From Chloroflexota bacterium (GTDB taxonomy: Bacteria; Chloroflexota; Ktedonobacteria; Ktedonobacterales; JACDGC01): a stretch of 10,757 nucleotides of DNA. The notes below the pieces were generated by a model. It saw only the letters and a list, made by a program, of their open reading frames with translations. It had not been told where the DNA came from and ran no database searches. Shown here piece by piece: positions 1 through 5,994 of this stretch. Numbering within the stretch: position 1 is the stretch's first letter; each line of letters starts with the position of its first letter. The DNA is taken from contig JAKAOI010000039.1 of NCBI GenBank assembly GCA_021812265.1, positions 1-10,757 on the forward strand, written 5' to 3'. The position numbers were made by a program, and so were the translations under genes.

Positions 1-170
1 AGCGTTACATCGGCCGGATTCACGGCTCCCGCAGGGATCGTCACGTGCAAGCGGCCATCGCTGCTCGTTGCCGTCACCGCCGCGGTCGCTGAGGGCGTCA
101 GTCGCATCGGCTGCATCGGCGCTATGGCAGCGGTTGCTCCTGCAGCGCGATATTTGTGAATGGGCGGCAT
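1..170 (-). CDS. Partial gene, probable secreted or surface beta-rich domain protein (N-terminal 56 residues)
   Basis: The reading frame is open from an ATG (codon at 168-170) leftwards to the window edge, so only the first 56 codons are seen. An in-frame TGA directly precedes this ATG, which fixes the longest possible start here. Residues 1-30 are basic and then Ala/Met/Pro-rich (KYRAAGATAAIAPMQPM). Residues 31-57 alternate as in a beta-sheet domain and contain DGRLHVTIPAGAVNPADVTL, which resembles the 'DG..V.IPAGA' strand-turn found in Ig-like or ZU5-like extracellular domains. That resemblance is from memory. No good Shine-Dalgarno sits before the ATG and no clear signal peptide is visible, so the true start could differ or this may be a decayed gene. 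The first 120 bases are about two-thirds G+C, well above the rest of the window. Other frames are also open because of the high GC; this one was chosen for its protein-like composition. Confidence 0.5.
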   Translation of the reverse strand, partial: MPPIHKYRAAGATAAIAPMQPMRLTPSATAAVTATSSDGRLHVTIPAGAVNPADVT

Positions 171-293
171 TCATTTAAAAGAAAATTATTTGGGAACACT
201 CCAATTCCTGCACAAGGAGCAATAGCCTCTTGTGCGACGCTGTTCTACTCCCATGCGCCGCCGTATGTGACAAATCGCCTCTGCTTCATCAGA

Positions 294-1658
294 TTATTGC
301 CAGTGTGGATTCGTATCTTCTATCGTATCCTGATTATTATTTCTTTGATAATTATTCTGCTGCGGCGGAGGTTGCGGGGGCTGTGTTTGCTGCCCTTGCT
401 GCCCTTGCTGCTGAAACGGCTCCCCCATACGAGTGCGATATGGATCATCCCAATCTTCATCAAATGAAGAATCTGCCGAAACAGGTTTGGACGGCCGCAA
501 TGTTTTGCTGGTGCGGGTCCCGCTCCATGGTTTACCGGATGGGGTACTCCATGGTGTGGCTTCCGGTTCGGCCCAAGGATCATAAGAACGGTTCTGCCAA
601 TTATTTGAGTCTTGCCAGTCTGTTTGCGCTGATTGGCCGTTTTGCGGTTTACTGCGCAACGCCAGAAACGCCACCACAACTCCAGCAAACAACAAAACAA
701 CGGCAATTAAACCCAGCAACGCAATAAATAATTTAGAGTTGCCGCCGCCGGTTGAGGTAGTGGAAGGTGGAGCAACCGTTGGAACAACAGCTTGGGTTGC
801 GGTCGGAACCGGCGTCACCGCAGTTGTTGGTGTTGGAGCCAGCGCAATAGTAAAAGGCGCAGTTTGCGCAGTTAACGGATATTGATCGAAAGAAGGTCCA
901 CCAGCCTGAAGGAGATTTACCGGCGTTCCGGCTTCGGCAAGAATATAGTTTTGATTGATAATATCAGTTGGCAAGGTAACCTGCGCAGAAAACGTTCCAT
1001 CACTGCTGGGAGTTATTTTTTGTAAATCTGTGCCTTGGTCAGATTGATTTACCGAGGAGCTGCTTTTTAACCGCAGATCCACCGGTTGAACTGGAAGCCA
1101 GTTTGCCCCTGTTACAGTTATTGTTTGCCCTGTTGAAGCTTGGCTGAAGGTGATATTAACCGATGGCGCCGCGCTGGGTAAACCGCTGGAGCTGGATAGC
1201 ACATAAAAAGGAGCTATAGTAGAGCCGATTTGTGAGCCAGATCCTTGCTCGAACCCGCAGACATTATATGCGCCGGATTGATTTGCGCTGGATGGCCAAA
1301 TAAACGCCGCCGAAAATGAGCCATTATTGGAAATGGTAACCGGATACGCCAGCGAAACCGGAACGGCAGTAGTTTGCGCCACGGAACAGTTTTGCCCGGC
1401 AGGCAAAATACCCAATTGCAGTTGAGCGCCGGGTGTCCACCCTGAAGTTGCGCCGACAAATACATTTGTTCCTACTGGGCCTTCGGGCACATTGTTATAT
1501 AACGGACTTGCAAATGTCATTGTTGGGGCGGAATCGGCGTGCGCACGCTCACTAAATATGAAAGATAACAGCAGAAACAGCGCTGAAGCAATTAAAATTG
1601 CTGCAGCAATTGTTACGCCGGCGCGCCGCATTCGCGCAGAAACTGTGTGCGAATTCAT
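294..1658 (-). CDS. Type I membrane protein: signal peptide, two Ig-like regions, Pro/Thr stalk, TM anchor, Gln/Pro-rich cytoplasmic tail
   Basis: The encoded protein has 454 residues and no recognised function. A basic N-terminus and hydrophobic core (about 14-35) end at an AHA|D signal-peptidase site near residue 41. Residues 44-153 and 166-270 look like two beta-sandwich Ig-like repeats: both have 'W-x-P' turns (SGWTPGAQLQL, ANWLPVQPVDL) and 'DGTFSA/NGSFSA' strands. C91 and C134 in the first repeat could form a disulfide. Residues 274-303 form a PT/PV-rich stalk, 308-336 a single transmembrane helix, and 337-454 a cytoplasmic tail rich in W, P, Q, N and D, including a QQQGQQGQQ run. The start at 1658 was chosen because AAGGAG lies 12 bases upstream (1671-1676), a -10-like TATAAT lies at 1713-1718, and the signal peptide then sits at the N-terminus. 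The same frame is open up to 1811, but the added 51 residues are basic and would bury the signal. A role as surface adhesin, sensor or scaffold is conjecture. Confidence 0.85.
   Translation of the reverse strand: MNSHTVSARMRRAGVTIAAAILIASALFLLLSFIFSERAHADSAPTMTFASPLYNNVPEGPVGTNVFVGATSGWTPGAQLQLGILPAGQNCSVAQTTAVPVSLAYPVTISNNGSFSAAFIWPSSANQSGAYNVCGFEQGSGSQIGSTIAPFYVLSSSSGLPSAAPSVNITFSQASTGQTITVTGANWLPVQPVDLRLKSSSSVNQSDQGTDLQKITPSSDGTFSAQVTLPTDIINQNYILAEAGTPVNLLQAGGPSFDQYPLTAQTAPFTIALAPTPTTAVTPVPTATQAVVPTVAPPSTTSTGGGNSKLFIALLGLIAVVLLFAGVVVAFLALRSKPQNGQSAQTDWQDSNNWQNRSYDPWAEPEATPWSTPSGKPWSGTRTSKTLRPSKPVSADSSFDEDWDDPYRTRMGEPFQQQGQQGQQTQPPQPPPQQNNYQRNNNQDTIEDTNPHWQ
387..411. repeat. 9-bp tandem repeat (TTGCTGCCC, about 2.7 copies) in the surface-protein tail
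   Basis: TTGCTGCCC occurs at 387-395 and 396-404, with TTGCTG following at 405-410. On the minus strand it encodes the Gln/Gly-rich QQGQQGQQ stretch of the cytoplasmic tail. The unit is a multiple of three, so copy-number change would leave the frame intact. Confidence 0.7.
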
Positions 1659-1712
1659 ATGTATACCAAGCTCCTTATTATCTATAAACCATTTCGTACC
1701 GAATATACAGTT

Positions 1713-1718
1713 ATTATA
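1713..1718 (-). promoter_or_regulatory. Putative -10 box of the surface-protein gene
   Basis: The minus strand reads TATAAT exactly at this position. Transcription would begin near 1706, giving a leader of about 48 bases that includes the AAGGAG site at 1671-1676. The matching -35 region is poor (AACACA at 17-base spacing), so this call rests on the perfect -10, the AT-rich surroundings and the sensible distance to the chosen start. Confidence 0.4.
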
Positions 1719-1763
1719 TGCCAAATTTTTTCTTTTGTGTTGTTTATTGTGATATTTCTTCTT

Positions 1764-1898
1764 AGGACTTTCGCTTGAAAGAGAAGCGCATGGTTCTCGT
1801 ATCTGCAACAAAGGGAGGTCTGGGGACGTCTCAGAACCCCATACAAGGAGCGCCGCCCCTTGTACATCCCCGATGTTCCATGCTGCAGCGAAAGTCCT
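1764..1898. repeat. 135-bp element with perfect 12-bp terminal inverted repeats; MITE-like or structured RNA
   Basis: The ends are AGGACTTTCGCT (1764-1775) and its exact reverse complement AGCGAAAGTCCT (1887-1898). Inside them GCATGG (1788-1793) pairs with CCATGC (1878-1883). Within that closing stem lie two further hairpins: TGGGG/CCCCA (1821-1825 with 1837-1841) and TACAAGG/CCTTGTA (1842-1848 with 1858-1864, 9-base loop). The centre is about 60% GC, while the left flank is very AT-rich. Compact size, perfect terminal repeats, high foldability and no coding content fit a miniature inverted-repeat transposable element or a folded non-coding RNA. No exact target-site duplication abuts the ends; CTTCT occurs a few bases outside both. 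I saw no SRP, 6S, tmRNA or RNase P signature. Confidence 0.6.
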
Positions 1899-1953
1899 GC
1901 TTCTAAAGAACCTCTGCGCCGGCAGCGCGTCTCAGCAAACCATCCGATAATTT

Positions 1954-1962
1954 TGCTATAAT
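1954..1962 (+). promoter_or_regulatory. Extended -10 promoter reading towards the small ORF and tnaA
   Basis: TGCTATAAT is a perfect TATAAT (1957-1962) with the TG of an extended -10. No TTGACA-like box lies 16-18 bases upstream, as is common for extended -10 promoters. Transcription would begin near 1969, leaving about 105 bases before the small gene at 2075 and about 460 before tnaA. It is the best rightward promoter seen upstream of tnaA. Confidence 0.6.
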
Positions 1963-2028
1963 CTTGGTGTCCTTATACGTTTTTTTTACAAATTTGCCGC
2001 CGGCGGCGTCCCAAACCTGCGTATATTG

Positions 2029-2058
2029 GATACTACTATTGATACTACGTATGTATCA
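2029..2058. promoter_or_regulatory. Possible operator: GATACTAC direct repeat merging into TGATAC/GTATCA dyad
   Basis: GATACTAC occurs twice, 12 bases apart (2029-2036 and 2041-2048). The second copy forms one arm of the dyad TGATAC-N7-GTATCA (2040-2058), whose centre is itself nearly symmetric (TACGTA). It lies in the transcribed leader about 70-90 bases after the predicted start near 1969, so it could be a downstream operator or an RNA element. No known regulator is recognised. Confidence 0.3.
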
Positions 2059-2074
2059 CAAGAAAGTTTTCATT

Positions 2075-2332
2075 ATGATATTAGAAGTAATACTTGTTGA
2101 AAAAGTTCCGCATCTTACCGCCAGTTTTAATGGGCAAATTTTGCCATATGTCCGCTGTGTTGTTGCGCGAAAATTTAACCCGGATATTCAATCATCCGCG
2201 CGAGTAATAGGTGTGGAAGATTTTCCCCAAGGCGTTGGGGATGAAATTCGGCTGAATGTGCTGCGCACAACTACAGATCGCAAAACAGCAACCGTTTGCT
2301 TCGACTGCGCGCTGGAACCAGACATGAAATAG
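2075..2332 (+). CDS. Small hypothetical protein (85 aa) upstream of tnaA
   Basis: I do not recognise this protein. The reading MILEVILVEKVPHL...DCALEPDMK is mostly beta-strand-like with two Cys near the C-terminus (TVCFDC), no signal peptide and no membrane helix. Codon choice (GCG, CGC, GAA, AAA) resembles the confident neighbours. The frame is also open upstream, with an ATG at 2051 (93 aa) and a TTG at 1964. The TTG overlaps the promoter -10 and can be excluded. The 2075 start has only a weak AAGAAAG at eight-base spacing. It lies downstream of the extended -10 promoter and ends 94 bases before tnaA, so it would be cotranscribed with it. A non-coding leader remains a fair alternative. Confidence 0.45.
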   Translation: MILEVILVEKVPHLTASFNGQILPYVRCVVARKFNPDIQSSARVIGVEDFPQGVGDEIRLNVLRTTTDRKTATVCFDCALEPDMK

Positions 2333-2397
2333 CAGCGCTGTATGATTGCCGCGTTTCGTGATATAGTGTTGGTAAAAGGCAATCACAGGCGCCGCTG
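2333..2397 (+). promoter_or_regulatory. Imperfect inverted repeat in the tnaA leader
   Basis: Starting one base after the small ORF stop, CAGCG (2333-2337) pairs with CGCTG (2393-2397), and TGATTGCC (2343-2350) pairs perfectly with GGCAATCA (2378-2385). Interior bases of the two arms (GCGC and TG/CA) give further partial pairing. The hairpin ends about 17 bases before the tnaA Shine-Dalgarno. It lacks a T-run, so it is not an obvious terminator. A transcript-stabilising or translation-modulating structure is possible. Confidence 0.45.
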
Positions 2398-2426
2398 CCT
2401 GAACATATTCAATGAGGTGAATTACT

Positions 2427-3809
2427 ATGGTTTTTCAAGCTAAAACCATTATCGAGCCATTTCGTATAAAAAGCGTGGAACCAATTCATGAAACAACTGC
2501 TGAATATAGGGATATCGCGCTAAAAGAAGCGGGATATAATCCGTTTATGCTGAAAGCGGAAGATGTGCTGATCGATCTGCTTACCGATTCAGGCACCGGC
2601 GCGCTGAGTGAACAGCAATGGGGCGCCATGCTGCAAGGCGATGAAAGCTACGCGGGCAGCAGATCTTTTTTGAAATTACAGGATACCATTCAGAAAATTA
2701 CCGGTTTCCAATTCGTTATTCCCACTCACCAAGGCCGCGCCTCTGAGCGTATTTTGTTTACTACGGTTTGCGAGCAGGACTCCATTATCCCCAATAACAC
2801 ACATTTTGACACTACGCGCGCCAATATCGAAGCAAACCGCGCTGAAGCGCTGGATTTGGCAATAGATGAAGCAAAACACCCAGCAGTAATTCATCCGTTT
2901 AAAGGAAATATGGACCTGCAGAAATTGGAGCAATTCTTCCGGAATACACCCAAAAGCAAAATTCCCCTGTGCATGGTCACCGTAACCAATAATTCGGGCG
3001 GCGGGCAGCCGGTGAGTATGGGTAATATTAAAGCAATCAGCGCCATGTGCCATTCATATGGTGTTCCGTTTTTTATAGACGCTTGCCGGTTTGCGGAAAA
3101 CGCTTGGTTTATTAAGCAGCGTGAAGAGGGCTATAAAGATAAAACACCATTACAGATAGCGCAAGAAATGTTTTCTTACGCAGATGGCTGCACAATGAGC
3201 GCTAAAAAAGACGGTATGGCAAATATCGGCGGCTTTATTGCGCTGAATGACGGCGCCCTGGCAGAAAAACTGCGCAATTTATTAATTTTAACTGAAGGAT
3301 TTCCCACATACGGCGGGCTGGCCGGCTACGATATGGAGGCAATTGCTGTTGGCTTAATGGAGGCGCTGGATGAAGATTATTTGCGGTATCGCATTCGTTC
3401 GGTAGAATATTTGGGAGAAAAATTGACCCAAGCCAATATTCCAATTATCCAGCCAACCGGCGGACACGCCGTATATATCGACGCCGGCGCGTTTTTAAGT
3501 CATATTCCGCAAAGCCAATACCCCGCGCAAGCGTTGTGTGTAGAGATGTATCTTGCCGCAGGGATTCGCGCTGTGGAAATCGGCAGTGTGATGTTTGGCA
3601 AGCCACAGCCTGATGGATCGGAGATTCCCGCTGCGTTAGAATTGGTGCGGCTGGCTTTTCCGCGGCGTGTATACACCCAAAGCCACGTAGATTATTTGAT
3701 TGAAGCGCTGTTGTATGTGGCCGACCGAGCCAAACAGATTCGCGGTGTGCGCTTTACCTATCAGGCGCCAATGCTGCGGCACTTTACAGCGCAGTTTGCA
3801 TTGATATAG
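2427..3809 (+). CDS. tnaA: Tryptophanase (tryptophan indole-lyase), PLP enzyme
   Basis: This cytosolic PLP enzyme of the beta-eliminating lyase family splits L-tryptophan into indole, pyruvate and ammonia. It has 460 residues (about 471 in E. coli). Family landmarks in order: EPFRIKSVEP (10-19), IDLLTDSGTGA (49-59), GDESYAGS with Tyr75, PTHQGRASE (99-107), NNSGGGQPVS (188-197), the PLP-contacting FFIDACRFAEN (Asp218, Arg221), the Schiff-base motif SAKKDGM with Lys261, the RLAFPRRVYTQSH segment, and LRHFTA with His452. Asp128 in HFDTT matches E. coli Asp137, and Ile385 in RAVEIGS takes the place where tyrosine phenol-lyase has its phenol-binding Arg381. Both favour tryptophanase over tyrosine phenol-lyase. 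GAGGTGA lies six bases before the ATG. No TnaC-type leader peptide (Trp then Pro before stop) is visible upstream. The gene converges on the symporter gene, with a hairpin terminator between them. Confidence 0.93.
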   Translation: MVFQAKTIIEPFRIKSVEPIHETTAEYRDIALKEAGYNPFMLKAEDVLIDLLTDSGTGALSEQQWGAMLQGDESYAGSRSFLKLQDTIQKITGFQFVIPTHQGRASERILFTTVCEQDSIIPNNTHFDTTRANIEANRAEALDLAIDEAKHPAVIHPFKGNMDLQKLEQFFRNTPKSKIPLCMVTVTNNSGGGQPVSMGNIKAISAMCHSYGVPFFIDACRFAENAWFIKQREEGYKDKTPLQIAQEMFSYADGCTMSAKKDGMANIGGFIALNDGALAEKLRNLLILTEGFPTYGGLAGYDMEAIAVGLMEALDEDYLRYRIRSVEYLGEKLTQANIPIIQPTGGHAVYIDAGAFLSHIPQSQYPAQALCVEMYLAAGIRAVEIGSVMFGKPQPDGSEIPAALELVRLAFPRRVYTQSHVDYLIEALLYVADRAKQIRGVRFTYQAPMLRHFTAQFALI

Positions 3810-3855
3810 ACCTAAGCGCGAGTAAAACAGAAGCAGGATGGCATGAAACAGCAAA

Positions 3856-3883
3856 AGAGACATCCCAATTATGGGATGTCTCT
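3856..3883. terminator. Bidirectional hairpin terminator between tnaA and the symporter gene
   Basis: AGAGACATCCCA (3856-3867) and its perfect complement TGGGATGTCTCT (3872-3883) form a 12-bp stem with a four-base ATTA loop. On the minus strand the stem runs into a short T-run (TTTT then GC), which fits termination of the leftward symporter operon. On the plus strand the downstream tract is weak (CCTTGATT). It is placed 46 bases after the tnaA stop, between convergent genes. Confidence 0.8.
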
Positions 3884-3924
3884 CCTTGATTGATGAATTG
3901 ATTGAATAGTCATACAAAAAACGC

Positions 3925-5487
3925 TTAGAATTCCGGCTCGATGACTGCCCCAATGGTTGCTGTTGCTTTTTCAACCGTCAGGTCGTGATAATCTGCCGCA
4001 GAGGTTTGGTCTTTGCCGTTGGAAACTTTAACCAAGTTGAAAACAAGAGAAATAACCACCGTAACAACCAAATTGACGATTAACGCCCACATGCCGGCAA
4101 ATACGGCATATTTCGTTCCCATAATAGTTAATGTATAGGTGGTGGATGAAATACCATGCGCAAAATTGTTGAAAACCATATAGCTTCCGGTAATCATACC
4201 GCCCAACCAGCCGATGATTAGTCCCCAGCGATGGAACCAACGGGTGTACAAACCAAAGATGATCGGCGGGAAGATCTGCAAAATCCAGACGCCGCCCAGC
4301 AATTGGAATTGAATGGCGTTGCTCATCGGAAGCGCCAGCACGAACACTAAGGCGCCAAATTTAACAACAAGAGAAACCAGTTTGGCGACCGTGGCTTCTT
4401 CTTTAGGTGAAGCGTTAGCGCGGAAATATTCTTTATAGATATTGCGGGTAAATAAACTGGACGCCGCAATAGACATAACAGCAGCCGGCACTAAGGCGCC
4501 GATTGCAATACCGGCAAAAATTAATCCGATCATGGGATCCGGGAAGAATTTATTGACCAATAAAGGCACTGCAAGGCTGGTGTTTGTTGTTTTAATACCG
4601 GCGCCAATGGCCATAAAGCCCACCAACGCAAGTAAACCCAGCACAATAGAGTATGCGGGCAGCAACGCAGCATTGCGGCGGATAACTGTGCCGCTTTTAG
4701 AGCTGAAAATGCCCGTTAACGCATGAGGGTATAAAAACAGCGCAAAAGCCGAGCCGAGCGCAAGGGTCCAATACGCAGGGATTTGCGCAGGCGCAAGCGT
4801 AAGTTTTGCTTTAGGAACTGAAGCAAAAATGTGCCCGAATCCGCCAAGTTGCGATGGCACATAAATAACGATTGCCAATACCGCAATGTAGATGAGCGCG
4901 TCTTTTACCAGCGCTATCAATGCGGGAGCGCGCAGCCCGCTCGTGTAGGTATACGCCGCCAGCACAACAAACGCAATAAACAGCGGCAGATCTTTTAATA
5001 AGCCGGTTCCCTGAAGCCCCATTTCCTGCAATACTACTTGAATGCCAACCAATTGCAAAGCAATATACGGCATGGTAGCAAGTATACCGGTAAAGGCAAC
5101 AGCTAACGCCAGTGTCGGGCTTTCAAATCTGCCGCGCACGAAGTCTGAAGCGGTAATATAATTATGCTTTTTGGCGACTGCCCACATACGCGGCATAACC
5201 GCAAAAACAAACGGATAAACAATAAGAGTATAGGGCACTGCGTAGAAACCCAAAGCGCCGGCGCTATATACAAGGCCGGGAACCGCAATAAAGGTATATG
5301 CTGTGTATAAATCACCACCCAATAAAAACCAAGTTATAACAGTTCCGAAAGATCTGCCGCCTAAACTCCACTCATTCAGATGGTTTAGGTCGCCCCTGCG
5401 CCAGCGGGCTGCGACAAATCCGATTACTGTTACAACTAAAAATAAGAAGATGAAGACGGAAAGCGCAACTACATTAACATTCGACAT
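3925..5487 (-). CDS. mctP: Sodium:solute symporter, MctP-like monocarboxylate permease
   Basis: This is an inner-membrane secondary transporter of the SSS family. With the start at 5487 it has 520 residues and about 13 hydrophobic helices. Diagnostic stretches are GFVAARWRRGDLNHLNEWSL (23-42), the MctP-like WFLLGGDLYTAYTFIAVP (53-70), ATMPYIALQLVGIQVVL (137-153), and the SSS signature around AAVMSIAASSLFTRNIYKEY (335-354), with Ser/Ala residues in the region that binds sodium in this fold. Rhizobial MctP takes up lactate, pyruvate, acetate and related monocarboxylates; the exact substrate here is inferred. The start at MSNVNV was preferred because AGGA lies nine bases upstream and family members begin there. 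An in-frame ATG at 5544 would add 19 polar residues. The gene follows the DUF3311 gene by 68 bases and is read from the same promoter. Its C-terminus (490-520) is a polar cytoplasmic tail. Confidence 0.88.
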   Translation of the reverse strand: MSNVNVVALSVFIFLFLVVTVIGFVAARWRRGDLNHLNEWSLGGRSFGTVITWFLLGGDLYTAYTFIAVPGLVYSAGALGFYAVPYTLIVYPFVFAVMPRMWAVAKKHNYITASDFVRGRFESPTLALAVAFTGILATMPYIALQLVGIQVVLQEMGLQGTGLLKDLPLFIAFVVLAAYTYTSGLRAPALIALVKDALIYIAVLAIVIYVPSQLGGFGHIFASVPKAKLTLAPAQIPAYWTLALGSAFALFLYPHALTGIFSSKSGTVIRRNAALLPAYSIVLGLLALVGFMAIGAGIKTTNTSLAVPLLVNKFFPDPMIGLIFAGIAIGALVPAAVMSIAASSLFTRNIYKEYFRANASPKEEATVAKLVSLVVKFGALVFVLALPMSNAIQFQLLGGVWILQIFPPIIFGLYTRWFHRWGLIIGWLGGMITGSYMVFNNFAHGISSTTYTLTIMGTKYAVFAGMWALIVNLVVTVVISLVFNLVKVSNGKDQTSAADYHDLTVEKATATIGAVIEPEF

Positions 5488-5555
5488 TGAGTTAATCCTG
5501 CTTCTTTGAAAGGATGGCTGTGTTCGGTTTTCATAAGAGAACAACAGCCCGGCTG

Positions 5556-5762
5556 TTATTCCTTAACTAAGAAATAGACAACAACCGTAATAAGGCCAGA
5601 AAGAACGATCCATAGCATTTGATACCAATAGAAGAATGGAATGCCAATGAAACTTGGGGAAAGTGTGTTGTATGACGGCGCATACAAACTAAAAATAAAC
5701 GGAAGCAGTAACAGCGCCATCCACGCCTTTCTTGCTCCGCTTGTGCTTTGACTTGTTGGCAT
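5556..5762 (-). CDS. DUF3311 small membrane protein, symporter partner
   Basis: The protein has 68 residues and two transmembrane helices (about 13-29 and 44-66), separated by a loop carrying NTLSPSFIGIPFFYWYQMLW. That 'P.F.G.PFFYWYQ' stretch is the hallmark of DUF3311 proteins, which are typically encoded directly beside an SSS symporter of the MctP type. It is assumed to be a small accessory subunit of the transporter; no activity of its own is known to me. The start has AAAGGAA nine bases upstream. It is the first gene of a two-gene leftward operon whose promoter lies at 5824-5853. Confidence 0.85.
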   Translation of the reverse strand: MPTSQSTSGARKAWMALLLLPFIFSLYAPSYNTLSPSFIGIPFFYWYQMLWIVLSGLITVVVYFLVKE

Positions 5763-5795
5763 TGCTGCAGGTTCCTTTCTACAGGGAAATTTTAG

Positions 5796-5815
5796 TCACA
5801 TCTGCAACGATGTGA
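5796..5815. promoter_or_regulatory. Operator-like dyad at the symporter transcription start
   Basis: TCACATC (5796-5802) and GATGTGA (5809-5815) form a perfect 7-bp dyad with a six-base spacer (TGCAAC). It covers the predicted +1 region (near 5817) of the leftward promoter, the classic position for a repressor site. As RNA it would instead be a small hairpin at the 5' end of the leader. The regulator is unknown. Confidence 0.5.
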
Positions 5816-5823
5816 TTATAAGG

Positions 5824-5853
5824 AATATAACAAGTTATATCGGTTTTTGTCAA
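5824..5853 (-). promoter_or_regulatory. Sigma70-type promoter of the DUF3311-mctP operon
   Basis: On the minus strand a perfect -35 TTGACA (5848-5853) is followed after 17 bases by TTATAT (5825-5830), or after 18 by TATATT (5824-5829). The leader to the DUF3311 start would be about 55 bases. The -10 and spacer contain a perfect dyad ATATAAC-AA-GTTATAT (5825-5840). Confidence 0.75.
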
Positions 5854-5880
5854 TATGTTATGGAAAGACAAAACCGAAAT
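5837..5880. promoter_or_regulatory. Long imperfect inverted repeat spanning the -35 box
   Basis: ATATCGGTTTTTGTC (5837-5851) pairs with GACAAAACCGAAAT (5867-5880), with one bulged base and one mismatch, around a 15-base centre. It overlaps the TTGACA box and extends just upstream of it. Together with the dyads at 5796-5815 and 5825-5840 it makes three stacked symmetric sites over one promoter, which suggests regulator binding. Confidence 0.4.
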
Positions 5881-5965
5881 AAGCTGCTTATATTTAAAAC
5901 CAGAATAGTGATGTGATCAGAAATTGTCAGTATTAGTAAAAATAGAAAATTTGGATGCAGCCGGG

Positions 5966-5994
5966 TAGACAGCGCCATATTTATGACGTATAAT
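5966..5994 (+). promoter_or_regulatory. Strong rightward promoter with no clear gene of its own
   Basis: TAGACA (5966-5971, five of six to consensus) and a perfect TATAAT (5989-5994) are separated by exactly 17 bases. Transcription would begin near 6001. The next confident rightward gene is dppB at 6558, so this promoter would give a leader of about 550 bases or a separate small transcript. Confidence 0.6.

Noticed and set aside
210..235. GCACAAG/CTTGTGC hairpin after the surface-protein gene, considered as a terminator
   Set aside because: The stem is seven base pairs with a long loop and no T-run on the minus strand. It is too weak to call.
156..727. Two overlapping plus-strand open frames (103 and 165 codons)
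   Set aside because: They run mostly opposite the well-supported minus-strand surface-protein gene, and their translations are low-complexity mirrors of its Gln/Pro-rich tail. They lack ribosome sites.
1659..1811. Upstream extension of the surface-protein gene to an ATG at 1811
   Set aside because: It would place 51 basic residues before a clear signal peptide, cross the -10 box at 1713-1718 and run through the 135-bp element. AAGGAG supports the start at 1658.
1764..1898. SRP RNA, 6S RNA, tmRNA or RNase P RNA identity for the folded element
   Set aside because: No GGAAGGAAGCA-type SRP apex, tmRNA ends or RNase P core bases are seen on either strand, and the length is short for 6S, tmRNA and RNase P.
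1996..2007. GCCGCCGGCGGC palindrome beside a T8 run, considered as a terminator
   Set aside because: The T-run is upstream of the palindrome on the plus strand and A-rich sequence follows it on the minus strand, so neither orientation has stem then T-tract.
2256..2327. A 23-codon frame with one Trp near its end, considered as a TnaC leader peptide
   Set aside because: It lacks the TnaC pattern (Trp, Asp and a final Pro), has no ribosome site and lies inside the 85-aa frame.
2427..3809. Tyrosine phenol-lyase instead of tryptophanase
   Set aside because: The phenol-binding Arg381 position carries Ile385 (RAVEIGS), and Asp128 matches the tryptophanase Asp137, so tryptophanase fits better.
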